Of a DNA stretch of 64,000 nucleotides, positions 26,900-36,230 are shown piece after piece; the first letter of the stretch is position 1; each line of letters opens with the position of its first letter. This stretch comes from DYMC01 sp035406705 (lineage in GTDB: Bacteria; Verrucomicrobiota; Lentisphaeria; Victivallales; GWF2-50-93). Under the pieces are notes generated by a model. The model was not told the DNA's origin, made no database searches, and saw only the letters and a program-made list of their open reading frames with translations. Both the position numbers and the translations under genes were made by a program. The stretch spans positions 20,289 through 84,288 of the forward strand of contig CAYRRM010000010.1 of the NCBI GenBank assembly GCA_964426675.1, read 5' to 3'.

Positions 26900-27616
26900 A
26901 TGAATATAGATGTTGCAAAGGCGTTTTCGTTTGCAGTCGAAAGAGTAAAGGCTAATCCACTCTTTTACATCGTGGGCGGGTTGATACTTTTTGGAATAAA
27001 TTTTATTGTTTCTCTTTTTGGGAATATTTTTAGTTTTATCCTGACATTTATAACTAATTTTGTTATAAGACTACTTAATTTACGTGGTGGAGTAGCGGAG
27101 GTAATTGCTAATCTCTCAACTTCTCTTGCTGGAATGATTATAGGATTTCTACTTTCATTTATCGTTGCTCCTTTTTTCGTAGGTTATTTTAAGGGGATAA
27201 AGAAGGAATGTGGGGGAAAAAATGCCGACATAACGGATATTTTCTCATGTATGAATAATTTTATACCAATTATGTTAAATTATGCACTTACTGTCATTAT
27301 TGTATCAGTTGGATTTTTATTCTGTATTATTCCGTATTTTTTGCTTTTGCCTATGATTCCATTGACATTATTTTTCCTTGCTCAAGGTGAAACTGCTGGA
27401 ATAGAATCAGTTAAAAAGAGTTTTGAAACACTGAAAACTAATCCCGTTTTGATTTTATGGACGCTTTTATTTATGATTTTTTCAGGACTTGGCATTTTAT
27501 TATGTTGTGTTGGTGTATTTATAACCGGACCGATTGCCGCAATATCTATCTATCTTGTGATAGCTCAGGCGACTGGACTGGAGGAGTCAGAGCAAAATTC
27601 AGAATTAAGTAAGTAA
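26900..27616 (+). CDS. Polytopic membrane protein, DUF975/DUF4013-like
   Basis: A 238-residue protein with about five or six hydrophobic segments and repeated short loops, including FVGYFKGIKKECGGKNADITDIF between helices, where a GYFxG...DIF motif recalls small integral membrane families in which a substrate-free scaffold role is assumed. A G-rich ribosome site (AAGGGGG) precedes the ATG. Function unknown; it leads the nadA cluster on the plus strand. Confidence 0.6.
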   Translation: MNIDVAKAFSFAVERVKANPLFYIVGGLILFGINFIVSLFGNIFSFILTFITNFVIRLLNLRGGVAEVIANLSTSLAGMIIGFLLSFIVAPFFVGYFKGIKKECGGKNADITDIFSCMNNFIPIMLNYALTVIIVSVGFLFCIIPYFLLLPMIPLTLFFLAQGETAGIESVKKSFETLKTNPVLILWTLLFMIFSGLGILLCCVGVFITGPIAAISIYLVIAQATGLEESEQNSELSK

Positions 27617-27644
27617 TGAAAATCTAAGGAAATATTTTACTCTG

Positions 27645-28565
27645 ATGGAATCTCTGAAAGAAAGTATTAATAAACTTCGCAAAGAAAAAGATGCATTGAT
27701 TTTGGCTCATAATTATCAACTTGGAGAAATACAGGATATTGCTGATTTTACAGGTGATTCTCTTGAGCTCAGTTTTAAAGCGGCCCAATGCAAAAAAGAA
27801 TTGATAGTTTTCTGCGGAGTCACGTTTATGGCGGAAACAGCTTCCATACTTGCCAATGATAAAATTGTTCTCTTGCCTGTTTTAGAGGCAGGTTGCCCAA
27901 TGGCAGATATGGCTGATGTGGGGAAATTGCGAAAGTTAAAAGCGGAACATCCAAACGCAATTGTGGTGACTTACGTAAATAGTTCAGCTGAGGTGAAAGC
28001 CGAAAGTGATATTTGTGTAACATCAGCGAATGCCATAAAAATAATTTCTTCACTTCCACTGGATAGAGAGATCATTTTTGTTCCGGACCAGAACTTAGGA
28101 AATTATTGCTCAAAGAAAACGGGGAGAAAAATTATATTGTGGAATGGGTTCTGCCCGACTCATATGAGAATATCGCCAGAATATATAATAAAGAGAAAAG
28201 AGGAATTTCCGGATGCAAAAGTTATAGTTCATCCTGAATGCCCTATAGATGTAATAGCACTGGCTGATGAAGTTTTAAGCACAGGTGGAATGATAAAATA
28301 TGCGAAGACTACTGATGCTAAAAAGATAATTGTTGCAACAGAACTGGGGTTAATTTATCGTCTTGAGAAGGAAAATCCTGAAAAACAGTTTATCCCTGTT
28401 TCTGAACAGGCAGTCTGCCCAAATATGAAATTGACGCGTTTGGAGGACGTCCTTGATGCATTAAAAAATTTGAAATACCCTGTAAAAGTTCCTTCTGAAA
28501 TAGCCAAAAAAGCTCGTGTTCCAATAGAAAAAATGCTTGAAATGTCTTCAACCCAAAATAAGTAA
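27645..28565 (+). CDS. nadA: Quinolinate synthase A
   Basis: A 306-residue iron-sulfur enzyme that condenses iminoaspartate with dihydroxyacetone phosphate to quinolinate in NAD synthesis. Family motifs are ILAHNYQLGEIQDIADFTGDS, FCGVTFMAETA, EAGCPMADM, TYVNSSAEVKA, NGFCPTH, HPECPIDV and EQAVCPNMKLT; three of the cysteines should bind the [4Fe-4S] cluster. The length is standard. nadB and nadC are not in the window; nadK at 32785 is in the same strand block. Confidence 0.96.
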   Translation: MESLKESINKLRKEKDALILAHNYQLGEIQDIADFTGDSLELSFKAAQCKKELIVFCGVTFMAETASILANDKIVLLPVLEAGCPMADMADVGKLRKLKAEHPNAIVVTYVNSSAEVKAESDICVTSANAIKIISSLPLDREIIFVPDQNLGNYCSKKTGRKIILWNGFCPTHMRISPEYIIKRKEEFPDAKVIVHPECPIDVIALADEVLSTGGMIKYAKTTDAKKIIVATELGLIYRLEKENPEKQFIPVSEQAVCPNMKLTRLEDVLDALKNLKYPVKVPSEIAKKARVPIEKMLEMSSTQNK

Positions 28566-28580
28566 AAGGGAGTAGTAAAT

Positions 28581-29279
28581 ATGTATCAAGAAAAAATAAT
28601 TGCTTTTAATTCGAAGTCAATTGCTTTGACAAAAAGTCTTTTTACACGCGTTTATGCGTGGATGTTTGCTGGGCTTTTAATGTCTGCACTGATGGCTTTT
28701 TTTGTTTCCACACAACCCGCTCTTGTAAAGTTATTTCTGCAGAATAAATTTATGTTTTTTGGACTTATTATAGGAGAATTTTTGCTTGTTATTTTAATCT
28801 CTGGAATGATAAACCGTATAAGTTCTGCTACGGCTGGAGCATTTTTTGCGGCATATAGTCTTATGAATGGAATTACGCTGTCTGTAATCTTTTTGATTTA
28901 TCAAATTGGTACTATTTCTCTTGCATTTGGCATAACGGCAGTAACATTTGGTCTTATGAGTCTGATAGGGTATTTCACAAAAGCTGATTTATCAAAATTG
29001 GGTTCTATATTATTTATGGGCCTGGTTGGTATAATCCTTGCTTCGATAGTGAATATATTTCTGAAGAGCAATTTTTTTGATTGGATAATTTCAATGTTTG
29101 GAGTTTTAATTTTTGTTGGGCTTACTGCATATGACACAAATAAAATTAAAATGATGCTTAATCGTGCTGATAGCGATGAGACAATAGCGAAAATCGCAGT
29201 TCTCGGCGCGTTAAGTCTCTACCTTGATTTTATTAATCTCTTTTTATTCATATTAAGACTTATTGGACGCAGGCGTTAA
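28581..29279 (+). CDS. Bax inhibitor-1/YccA family membrane protein
   Basis: A 232-residue protein with seven predicted helices. It has the BI-1 patterns VYAWMFAGLLMSALMAFF at the N-terminus and GLTAYDTNKIK near the end, then ALSLYLDFINLFLFILRLIG. Bacterial members such as YetJ are pH-dependent calcium leak channels; others (YccA) interact with FtsH. A GGGAG Shine-Dalgarno precedes the ATG. One iterated palindrome is at 29187. Confidence 0.92.
   Translation: MYQEKIIAFNSKSIALTKSLFTRVYAWMFAGLLMSALMAFFVSTQPALVKLFLQNKFMFFGLIIGEFLLVILISGMINRISSATAGAFFAAYSLMNGITLSVIFLIYQIGTISLAFGITAVTFGLMSLIGYFTKADLSKLGSILFMGLVGIILASIVNIFLKSNFFDWIISMFGVLIFVGLTAYDTNKIKMMLNRADSDETIAKIAVLGALSLYLDFINLFLFILRLIGRRR
29187..29197 (+). 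repeat. HIP-like palindrome, AAA-centre form
   Basis: Exact GCGAAAATCGC in the Bax-inhibitor gene; reads A-K-I-A. Confidence 0.85.
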
Positions 29280-29308
29280 ACCTTAAAAGTATTAAAATTA
29301 CTTCAATT

Positions 29309-29593
29309 ATGTCAGTTAGCACTTTCTTAAAGTCTTTTTTTTCTATCAAAAAAAAGGCATCAGACTTTATAAGTTATCGTGTAAAATGTGGAAAATGCGG
29401 GGAAATTGTAGATGTGAAAGTTTTTCCAGACAGAGACTTAAATCCAACATATGAAGATGAAGGTCCTTCTTATACGTTACGCAAAGAGATTATGGATTCA
29501 AAATGTTTTAGGATTATGGTGTTAACTGCTGAATTTGATTCTTCTCGCAGGGAGTTGAACAAAGATATATCTGGTGGAGAATTTGTTAATTAA
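29309..29593 (+). CDS. Small protein with a CxxC zinc-knuckle-like motif
   Basis: A 94-residue protein with YRVKCGKCGEIVDVKVFPDR and a later KEIMDSKCFRIM, giving three cysteines. The pattern CxKCGE...LRKEIMDSKCFR recurs in small uncharacterised proteins of several anaerobes as far as I recall; no function is known. The mature part is otherwise short and acidic. It begins 29 bp after the Bax-inhibitor gene and has no clear Shine-Dalgarno. A single metal site would need a fourth ligand, which is not obvious. Confidence 0.55.
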   Translation: MSVSTFLKSFFSIKKKASDFISYRVKCGKCGEIVDVKVFPDRDLNPTYEDEGPSYTLRKEIMDSKCFRIMVLTAEFDSSRRELNKDISGGEFVN

Positions 29594-29701
29594 GTGGAGT
29601 TTTACATCACGTCATATTTTTTTATATATGTTTCATAATTTTTGTATGGATAAAAAGTGATTCCAGGTTATATTAATGCCCTAAAAGAGTTATTAAATTA
29701 A

Positions 29702-31633
29702 ATGAAAAAATTTTATATCACAACTCCTATATATTATGTAAATGATAAGCCGCACATTGGCCATTCTTATACAACGATTCTCGCTGATGTTCTTGCAAGA
29801 TATCATAGACTTTTTGGGGATGAAGTTTTTTTTCTTACTGGTACTGATGAACACGGTCAAAAAGTTCAAAAAGCGGCAGAACAAAATAAAATTACACCTC
29901 AAGACCAATGTAACTTAACTGTTCCACGATATCTTGAATTATGGAAAAAACTTGAGATAACAAATGACGATTTCATACGTACTACTGAAGACCGACATAA
30001 AAATGTTGTTCGGGAAATATTATCAGACCTATATAAAAAAGATCTAATTTACAGGGCAGACTATAAAGGTTGGTATTGTGTGCCATGTGAGAGGTTTTTT
30101 ACTGATAAAGATCTTGATGAAAGAAAATTATGTCCTGAATGTGGTAGACCAACGGAGGAATTAGTTGAAAGTAATTACTTTTTTAAAATGGGACAATATC
30201 AGGATTGGCTTATTGATTATATAAACAAACATCCCAAATTTATTCAGCCGGATTTCAGAAGAAATGAAACACTTGGTTTTTTGAAGAAAAAACTTGACGA
30301 TCTTTGCATTTCACGACCAAAAAAGAGATTGTCCTGGGGAATAGAACTACCTTTTGATAAAGAATATGTTTGTTATGTCTGGTTTGATGCTTTAATTAAT
30401 TATATTTCTGCTATTGGATATAAAACTGATTCTGCAAAATTCTCAAAGTGGTGGCCAGCAAATTACCATCTGATAGGTAAAGATATTTTAACCACTCATA
30501 CCGTATATTGGCCTATAATGTTGAAGGCTATAGGACTTGAGTTGCCCGAAACTATTTTTGCTCACGGTTGGTGGTTGTCAGGCCTTGATAAGATGAGTAA
30601 GTCGCTTGGAAATGTTGTAAATCCAATGGATATGATTGATAAATATGGTGTTGATGCGTTTCGTTACTTCTTGATGGCGGAAATGGTTCTTGGAAATGAT
30701 GCGTCATTTACTGAAGATTCATTTATTAACAGGTATAATAGTGAACTTGCAAATGATCTTGGCAATCTCCTGAGTCGAATAATAAAAATGATAGTCAAAA
30801 ATAGGAATTCCACCATCCCTCATCCTGATAGCATGCAACCCGAAGATGAGGATATTAAAAGGAAATCTCTGGATACTGTTTTGCAGGTTGTCAAATCGAT
30901 AGAAGAAATGAAAATTGATAAGGGATTATCCATAATTTTTACAACAGTAAGAAGTTTGAATAAGTATTTTGAACAGTCTGCACCATGGAAGTTAATAAAA
31001 GAAGGAAATGAAAAACGACTTAATACTGTTTTATACTGTTCTGCTGAAGCGCTCAGAATTACATCAGGGTTGTTATATCCTGTAATGCCAGGAAAAATTT
31101 CTATGCTTCGTAAAGCAATTGGTTTTTCACAAAAAGAAAATCCTACTATGGAGTCGCTTTCAAATTGGGGAGGGCTAAAACCAGGAATGAGAGTTCAAGA
31201 TATTAATTCCCTCTTTCCAAGAGCTGAATTAAAAACTGAGCAAGCTGATAAATTTCAAACAAAAAATTCATCTTCGGGAGTTAAGATTATACAAGAAAAA
31301 TCCGAAGATCTAATTACAATAGAGGAATTTTCCAGGATAAAACTTAAAACAGCTAAAGTGCTCTCTGCAGAAAAAATAGAAGGTGCGGATAAATTATTAA
31401 AGCTTCAAGTTGATCTTGGAGAAACAAAAAGACAAATAGTAGCTGGTATTGCCAAGTTCTATAAACCCGAGGAATTGATAGGAAAGAATATTGTAATTGT
31501 GGCAAATCTCAAACCTGCAAAAATAAGAGGCATAGAATCAAATGGAATGCTTCTTGCAGCAAAAACTGAAGGTTACTTAAAGTTATTAATCGTAGATGAT
31601 GAAAGTTTTCCTGCCGGAGCAAATATAGGTTGA
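29702..31633 (+). CDS. metG: Methionyl-tRNA synthetase with C-terminal tRNA-binding domain
   Basis: A 643-residue class I synthetase. The catalytic domain has HIGH as HIGHSYT and KMSKS as KMSKSLGN, and the zinc insert has CVPCERFF plus CPECGRP. An anticodon-binding helical domain follows, then a C-terminal EMAP/Arc1-type domain starting EEFSRIKLKTAKVLSAEKI, which binds tRNA and dimerises. Start at 29702 is at the conserved KKFYITTPIYYVND. The length is normal for the fused bacterial type. Confidence 0.97.
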   Translation: MKKFYITTPIYYVNDKPHIGHSYTTILADVLARYHRLFGDEVFFLTGTDEHGQKVQKAAEQNKITPQDQCNLTVPRYLELWKKLEITNDDFIRTTEDRHKNVVREILSDLYKKDLIYRADYKGWYCVPCERFFTDKDLDERKLCPECGRPTEELVESNYFFKMGQYQDWLIDYINKHPKFIQPDFRRNETLGFLKKKLDDLCISRPKKRLSWGIELPFDKEYVCYVWFDALINYISAIGYKTDSAKFSKWWPANYHLIGKDILTTHTVYWPIMLKAIGLELPETIFAHGWWLSGLDKMSKSLGNVVNPMDMIDKYGVDAFRYFLMAEMVLGNDASFTEDSFINRYNSELANDLGNLLSRIIKMIVKNRNSTIPHPDSMQPEDEDIKRKSLDTVLQVVKSIEEMKIDKGLSIIFTTVRSLNKYFEQSAPWKLIKEGNEKRLNTVLYCSAEALRITSGLLYPVMPGKISMLRKAIGFSQKENPTMESLSNWGGLKPGMRVQDINSLFPRAELKTEQADKFQTKNSSSGVKIIQEKSEDLITIEEFSRIKLKTAKVLSAEKIEGADKLLKLQVDLGETKRQIVAGIAKFYKPEELIGKNIVIVANLKPAKIRGIESNGMLLAAKTEGYLKLLIVDDESFPAGANIG

Positions 31634-31696
31634 ATTAATAAATATATGCTATAATTTAAGCTATAATAATTTAAGAAAATAAAAGGATAATAACTC

Positions 31697-32785
31697 ATGT
31701 ATCCTTATAGAGGAAAAATAAGTTCCCAGTTCTTTCTCTTCCCTTTGATGCTTATATCTTTATTTTATGTTTTTTCCGATGACAATGACAGAATTTCTGA
31801 AGACAGATCAAAAAAGAAAAATAACGTTGTAATAAAATATGAACCTTCAGAGGAATTAATTACCGAAAAAATCCTGTATGAAACTCTTGAATATAATATA
31901 GTAAAAGAACACTGCGAAAAATTGCTTTCTCCTAATGGTTATATACTAAACCTTCCCGAAAGAAAGATCCTCATAGTGCATGATACGGCTGCGAAAATCG
32001 CAAAAATAAAGGAATTAATAAAGGCAGTTGATATGCCTGCAGTGAATATAAGGATAGATATAATTTCAACTTACAGTGGGGATGCACCTAACAATCGTTT
32101 CTCCACAGATATAAAATACAATATGCCAGGAAATGATGGGAAAATTATTATAAAAAATGGAAAAATTCAGAAACCTGATAGTATAACGATTGATCTTGTA
32201 AAAGGTAATCAGAAGACTAATAGAAATAATAGTTCGTGGTTAGTTACTCAAAGTGGAAAACCTGCGAGTATATTCGTTGGAAAAGAGATTATTGACCCCA
32301 GTTGGCTTGCCAATTACAAGCTCATTCCTACGGTAATAGTTGCTGGAGGCGGTACAGTAGTAAAAATTCCAGGTTCTAATCCTGATTTTGTTTGGAGAAA
32401 TGTTGGAAGCACTTTAAAGATTTTACCAACATTAAGAGATGACGGAATGATAGAAGTAGAAGTTTATCCAGAAATAAGTTATATAGACGGAGAAGGTAAG
32501 AAACAAGCTGTAAAAGTAGAGTCTGTTTCTACAAAATTAACAGTTGCCGAAGGGCAATTAATTCCCCTTGGTGGAGTAATTGATACACATCGTGAATTTT
32601 ATTCTAATCTTTTTGGACCTGATTTCAGAGCTACTGGTGGAGGGGGAATTCTGGATATGAAGTTAAAGGCTACTGTTTTACGTTTACCAAAAACGGATAA
32701 TGATAAAATTCCGAAAACTAATATCAACCTGAATAGTTTGAATGCTATAGACAGAGGCGAAAATCCAAATAATTGGAGACGATGA
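31697..32785 (+). CDS. Secretin-like exported protein (short, orphan)
   Basis: A 362-residue protein with an N-terminal signal or anchor (FFLFPLMLISLFYVFS). Residues about 60-120 resemble a secretin short domain (ERKILIVHDTAAKIAKIKELIKAVD). The later part has IPTVIVAGGGTVVKI, GSTLKILPTLRDDGMIEVEVYP and VSTKLTVAEGQLIPLGGVID, matching the beta strands of secretin/GspD channel domains. It is much shorter than a real GspD or PilQ, and no type II secretion or pilus genes are nearby. It may be an outer-membrane assembly factor. It overlaps nadK by one base. Confidence 0.7.
   Translation: MYPYRGKISSQFFLFPLMLISLFYVFSDDNDRISEDRSKKKNNVVIKYEPSEELITEKILYETLEYNIVKEHCEKLLSPNGYILNLPERKILIVHDTAAKIAKIKELIKAVDMPAVNIRIDIISTYSGDAPNNRFSTDIKYNMPGNDGKIIIKNGKIQKPDSITIDLVKGNQKTNRNNSSWLVTQSGKPASIFVGKEIIDPSWLANYKLIPTVIVAGGGTVVKIPGSNPDFVWRNVGSTLKILPTLRDDGMIEVEVYPEISYIDGEGKKQAVKVESVSTKLTVAEGQLIPLGGVIDTHREFYSNLFGPDFRATGGGGILDMKLKATVLRLPKTDNDKIPKTNINLNSLNAIDRGENPNNWRR
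31991..32001 (+). repeat. HIP-like palindrome, AAA-centre form
   Basis: Exact GCGAAAATCGC in the secretin-like gene; reads A-K-I-A. Confidence 0.85.
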
Positions 32786-33525
32786 TGAAAGCTCAACGAA
32801 TCAAAATAGTATTACGTGGAAGGAATCTTGAAGATATTTTGCCGTTTTTGTCTACTGATGCTATTGAACTTGTTGATGAAAATCCTGATATCGTAGTTAC
32901 CCATGGTGGTGATGGCGTATTACTTGGTTCGGAAAGAGAATTTCCAGGTATTCCAAAATTTCCAGTGAGGGATATAAGGACGGCTCCTCTGTGCGAAGAG
33001 CATTCTGGCTATGATAAACTGATAAAGCTTTTAATTGAAGATAAATTAAAAAAAACAACTTTGATAAAAATAGAAGCGAGAACTAAAAATAAAAAACTTA
33101 AAGCAGTTAATGATATATTTGTTCACAATTTAGATCCAGTTAGTGCTATAAGATATAAAGTATGGATTGATGGAAGATCTTATGGTGAAGAAATTGTTGG
33201 TGATGGTGTTGGAGTTGCAACTGTGCACGGTAGTACCGCATACTACAGAAGTATTACACATAGTATTTTTAGAGTAGGTATAGGACTCGCATTCAGCAAT
33301 AGCACAGAACTTGTAAATCACCTCGTTTTACCAGAAAGCTCATTTATAAGAATTCAAATTACACGAGGGCCGGCTATACTTGTTTCCGATAATAATCCAG
33401 AGAAAATAGAACTTACAAAAGATGATATTGTAGAGATTTCAAAAATATCCGAAGTAATGACCGTTTATGGACATGAAATATTTATGTGTCCAAGATGCAG
33501 GAAATTACGCCATCCGCGCGACTGA
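32785..33525 (+). CDS. nadK: NAD kinase
   Basis: About 246 residues. The start at 32785 (MKAQRIKIVLRG) has GGAG 6 bases upstream; an ATG one codon earlier has only 3 bases of spacing. The ATP/NAD-binding motif is VVTHGGDGVLLGSERE with the GGDG core, followed by VNDIFVHN, GDGVGVATVHGSTAYYRSI and SFIRIQITRG, the usual order in NAD kinases. It phosphorylates NAD to NADP. The C-terminus ends with MCPRCRKLRHPRD, a CxxC tail not typical for the family. Confidence 0.9.
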   Translation: MKAQRIKIVLRGRNLEDILPFLSTDAIELVDENPDIVVTHGGDGVLLGSEREFPGIPKFPVRDIRTAPLCEEHSGYDKLIKLLIEDKLKKTTLIKIEARTKNKKLKAVNDIFVHNLDPVSAIRYKVWIDGRSYGEEIVGDGVGVATVHGSTAYYRSITHSIFRVGIGLAFSNSTELVNHLVLPESSFIRIQITRGPAILVSDNNPEKIELTKDDIVEISKISEVMTVYGHEIFMCPRCRKLRHPRD

Positions 33526-33593
33526 GCATCCCTCAAATTGTTCTTTTTTTTCGTATAAAAATCACTAATATTTTGTTTTAAAAAAAGGAGATT

Positions 33594-34397
33594 ATGAATG
33601 TTGCAGTAATGATAAAGCAGGTTCCAGAGACGAAATCCGTAAAAATGGATGAAAAAACTGGTACAGTTATAAGAGAAGGAGTAGAGTCAATAATCAATCC
33701 TCTTGACTTATATGCAATTGAGCTTGCAATCAGAATAAAAGAAAGTTATCCAAATATCCACCTTACAGGAATATCTATGGGACCTCCGAAGGCAATAAAC
33801 GCTCTCAGAGAAGCTATTGCAATGGGAATAGACGATGCTATACTTTTATCTGATAAGTTACTTGCTGGTTCTGATACCTGGTCAACAGCCTATGCATTGG
33901 CAAAATGCTTGGAAAAAGAGGCTAATTTTTCTCTTATAATATGTGGAGAGAGAGCTACAGATGGTGATACTGGACAGGTTGGCCCTGAAATAGCATCTTA
34001 TCTAAATATACCAGTAGTAAGTTATGTAAATAAATTTGAAGAAATTAGCGAAAATCGCATTTTTCTTCATCGACAGGTAGAAGATGGTTCAGAAATTCTA
34101 TCTTCCTCTCTTCCGTGTCTCATCACTGTCGTTAAAGAAGTAAGTGAACCACGTTTACCAACTTTCAGAGGGAAGTTAAAGGCAAAAAATGCAGATATTC
34201 GTATATGGAAAATATCTGATCTGGAAATAGAAAAAGAGAAAATCGGTTTGGATGGTTCTCCAACACGTGTAGCAAAAATTTTCCACCCTAAAATTACGAG
34301 GGAGTGCGATTTGCACTTTGCAAAAGATCCACAAAAAATTCCATATGCAGTAGAAAAATTACTTGAATTCATAAAAAAGAGAGCTTGCTGTGAATAA
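33594..34397 (+). CDS. etfB: Electron transfer flavoprotein beta subunit
   Basis: A 267-residue subunit that, with EtfA, transfers electrons between acyl-CoA dehydrogenases and quinones or ferredoxin-type partners. Motifs: VAVMIKQVPET at the start, NPLDLYAIELAIR, the ETF-beta GERATDGDTGQVGPEIA signature and VVKEVSEPRLPTFRGK. A strong AAGGAG precedes the ATG. It overlaps etfA by 8 bp. One palindrome lies at 34048 in another reading frame (E-N-R). Confidence 0.95.
   Translation: MNVAVMIKQVPETKSVKMDEKTGTVIREGVESIINPLDLYAIELAIRIKESYPNIHLTGISMGPPKAINALREAIAMGIDDAILLSDKLLAGSDTWSTAYALAKCLEKEANFSLIICGERATDGDTGQVGPEIASYLNIPVVSYVNKFEEISENRIFLHRQVEDGSEILSSSLPCLITVVKEVSEPRLPTFRGKLKAKNADIRIWKISDLEIEKEKIGLDGSPTRVAKIFHPKITRECDLHFAKDPQKIPYAVEKLLEFIKKRACCE
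34048..34058 (+). repeat. HIP-like palindrome, AAA-centre form
   Basis: Exact GCGAAAATCGC in etfB; read in another frame as S-E-N-R, so the protein sequence does not explain the motif. Confidence 0.85.
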
Positions 34398-35421
34398 TTT
34401 ATCTGAATATAAAGATATATGGATACTTGCCGAACAGAAAGAAGGAAAACTTCTTTCAATCTCTTTTGAACTTATTACGAGAGGAATTGGGCTTGCCAGA
34501 AAGAGAAATTCAAAACTTGTTGCAATTATTTTTAGTGATGGAATTAATGATGATGAATTGCGTAAATTGATATTATGTGGTTGTGACCTGGTATTATCTG
34601 TAGAGAGCCCTGAGTTAAAAAATTTCCTCCCAGAACCTTATTCAATGGCTATGCTGGAATTAATACAAAAATATAAACCAGAAGTAATTCTTGCCGGCGC
34701 TACATCCACGGGAAGAACACTTATGCCTTATGTGGCAATGAAAGCATATTGCGGATTAACGGCTGACTGCACTCAACTCGATATTGAAGAAATTACCGGA
34801 AATCTGTTACAAACAAGACCGGCAATTGGTGGGAATATAATGGCTTGTATAAAAACACCAAAAAATCGTCCACAAATGGCAACAATAAGACCTCATTCAA
34901 CTAAGGCTGCAATACCAGATCAGTCTAAAAAATCAGGAGAAATAATAAAGATACATCCTTCTGAACTATTGAAAAGTAGAATTCAATACATTGGTTTTCT
35001 CCCTCTTAACGAAAAACAAAACATCCAGAATGCTGAGAAAGTTGTAGTTGTAGGAAGAGGAATAAAAAAGGCGGAAAACATTGCTATAGCAAGAGAACTT
35101 GCAGAATCTATAGGAGCTGCACTTGGAGCCACTCGCGATGTTGTGGACAGAGGTTGGCTAAGCTATCCGCATCAAATAGGATTAAGCGGAAAAACTATTA
35201 CACCCAAGCTATACATTGGACTCGGTGTGTCAGGTTCAATACAACACTTAGCTGGAATGCAAACAGCAGAAACAATAATTGCCGTTAATAACGATCCAGA
35301 AGCCCAAATCTTTAAAGTTGCAGATTTTGGTATTGTAGGAGATTTATTCGAGGTTGTTCCAGAAATGATAAAACAATTAAAAGAGGCAAAAAGTAATGAA
35401 AAGAATTTTTGCTGGAGTTGA
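34390..35421 (+). CDS. etfA: Electron transfer flavoprotein alpha subunit
   Basis: A 343-residue subunit with an N-terminal domain that packs against EtfB and a C-terminal FAD-binding domain with GRGIKKAENIAIARELAESI and GLGVSGSIQHLAGMQTAETI, then INNDPEA-type VNNDPEAQIFKVADFGIVGD. The start is a GTG at 34390 inside the last codons of etfB. No N-terminal ferredoxin domain is present. The downstream activase overlaps it by 26 bp, so the three genes are one unit. Confidence 0.95.
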   Translation: MNNLSEYKDIWILAEQKEGKLLSISFELITRGIGLARKRNSKLVAIIFSDGINDDELRKLILCGCDLVLSVESPELKNFLPEPYSMAMLELIQKYKPEVILAGATSTGRTLMPYVAMKAYCGLTADCTQLDIEEITGNLLQTRPAIGGNIMACIKTPKNRPQMATIRPHSTKAAIPDQSKKSGEIIKIHPSELLKSRIQYIGFLPLNEKQNIQNAEKVVVVGRGIKKAENIAIARELAESIGAALGATRDVVDRGWLSYPHQIGLSGKTITPKLYIGLGVSGSIQHLAGMQTAETIIAVNNDPEAQIFKVADFGIVGDLFEVVPEMIKQLKEAKSNEKNFCWS

Positions 35422-36190
35422 TATCGGCTCTACAACAACAAAAGTAATCTTGTTTGATGGGGAAAAAGTTCTTTCAAGTAATGTTACGCCAAGTGGTATT
35501 AATCCATTAAAAACAGCGGAACAATCTCTCTATGAACAACTTAAAGCTATTGGATTAAATAGAGATGAATTGTATTGCCTTGCCGCAACAGGATATGGTA
35601 GGCGAATGATAAAAAATGCAGACATTGTCGTTACTGAAATAAAAGCCTGTGCTGCAGGGGCATACTTCTTTTCAACTCCCGACGGGAGGCCTCGTACAAT
35701 TGTTGATATTGGGGGACAGGACACAAAAGTAATCATTCTCGATGAATCTGGAAATGTTGCGAATTTCGCAATGAATGATAAATGCGCGGCTGGTACTGGG
35801 CGTTTCCTCGAGGTTCTGGCAATGAAACTTGAAATGACTTATGATGAATTTGTAAATTCAGCGTTAGAGGCGGAAAATTTTATCCAGATGAATTCGACTT
35901 GCGCAGTCTTTGCTGAAAGTGAAGTTGTTTCGCTTTTAGCCAAAGGAGTAAGTAAATCCGATATAGCAGGAGCAGCGCATAATTCAATTGCTGCAAGAGT
36001 AGGTGGGATGATAAGGAGACTTGGAACTTTTTCACCGCCTATATTTTTCGCAGGTGGAGGAGCTCTGAATAAAGCCCTCTTAAAGGCACTGGAGGATAAT
36101 TTAAGTGTGAAAATTTATTCTAGCTCTGAATCACAGAAAATAGTTGCAATTGGCGCTGCATTTTCTGCTTTTAAGAAAACGTTAATTTAA
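35396..36190 (+). CDS. CoA-substrate-specific enzyme activase (HgdC/BadF family ATPase)
   Basis: A 264-residue ASKHA-fold ATPase. Phosphate-binding motifs are GVDIGSTTTKVI and DIGGQDTKVI; the cluster cysteines are in NDKCAAGTGRFLEVLA and STCAVFAESEV. A second phosphate motif is FFAGGGALNKALL. Such activases use ATP to inject electrons from a [4Fe-4S] dimer into 2-hydroxyacyl-CoA dehydratases or benzoyl-CoA reductases. The dehydratase subunits are not in this window. Overlap with etfA suggests electrons flow between the two systems, but the substrate is unknown. A palindrome lies at 35759. Confidence 0.9.
   Translation: MKRIFAGVDIGSTTTKVILFDGEKVLSSNVTPSGINPLKTAEQSLYEQLKAIGLNRDELYCLAATGYGRRMIKNADIVVTEIKACAAGAYFFSTPDGRPRTIVDIGGQDTKVIILDESGNVANFAMNDKCAAGTGRFLEVLAMKLEMTYDEFVNSALEAENFIQMNSTCAVFAESEVVSLLAKGVSKSDIAGAAHNSIAARVGGMIRRLGTFSPPIFFAGGGALNKALLKALEDNLSVKIYSSSESQKIVAIGAAFSAFKKTLI
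35759..35769. repeat. HIP-like palindrome, single-T-centre form
   Basis: Exact GCGAATTTCGC in the activase gene; reads A-N-F-A. Confidence 0.85.
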
Positions 36191-36230
36191 TACATCTCTG
36201 ATATATTTTAAGATACTTGAAAAGTCGTTA

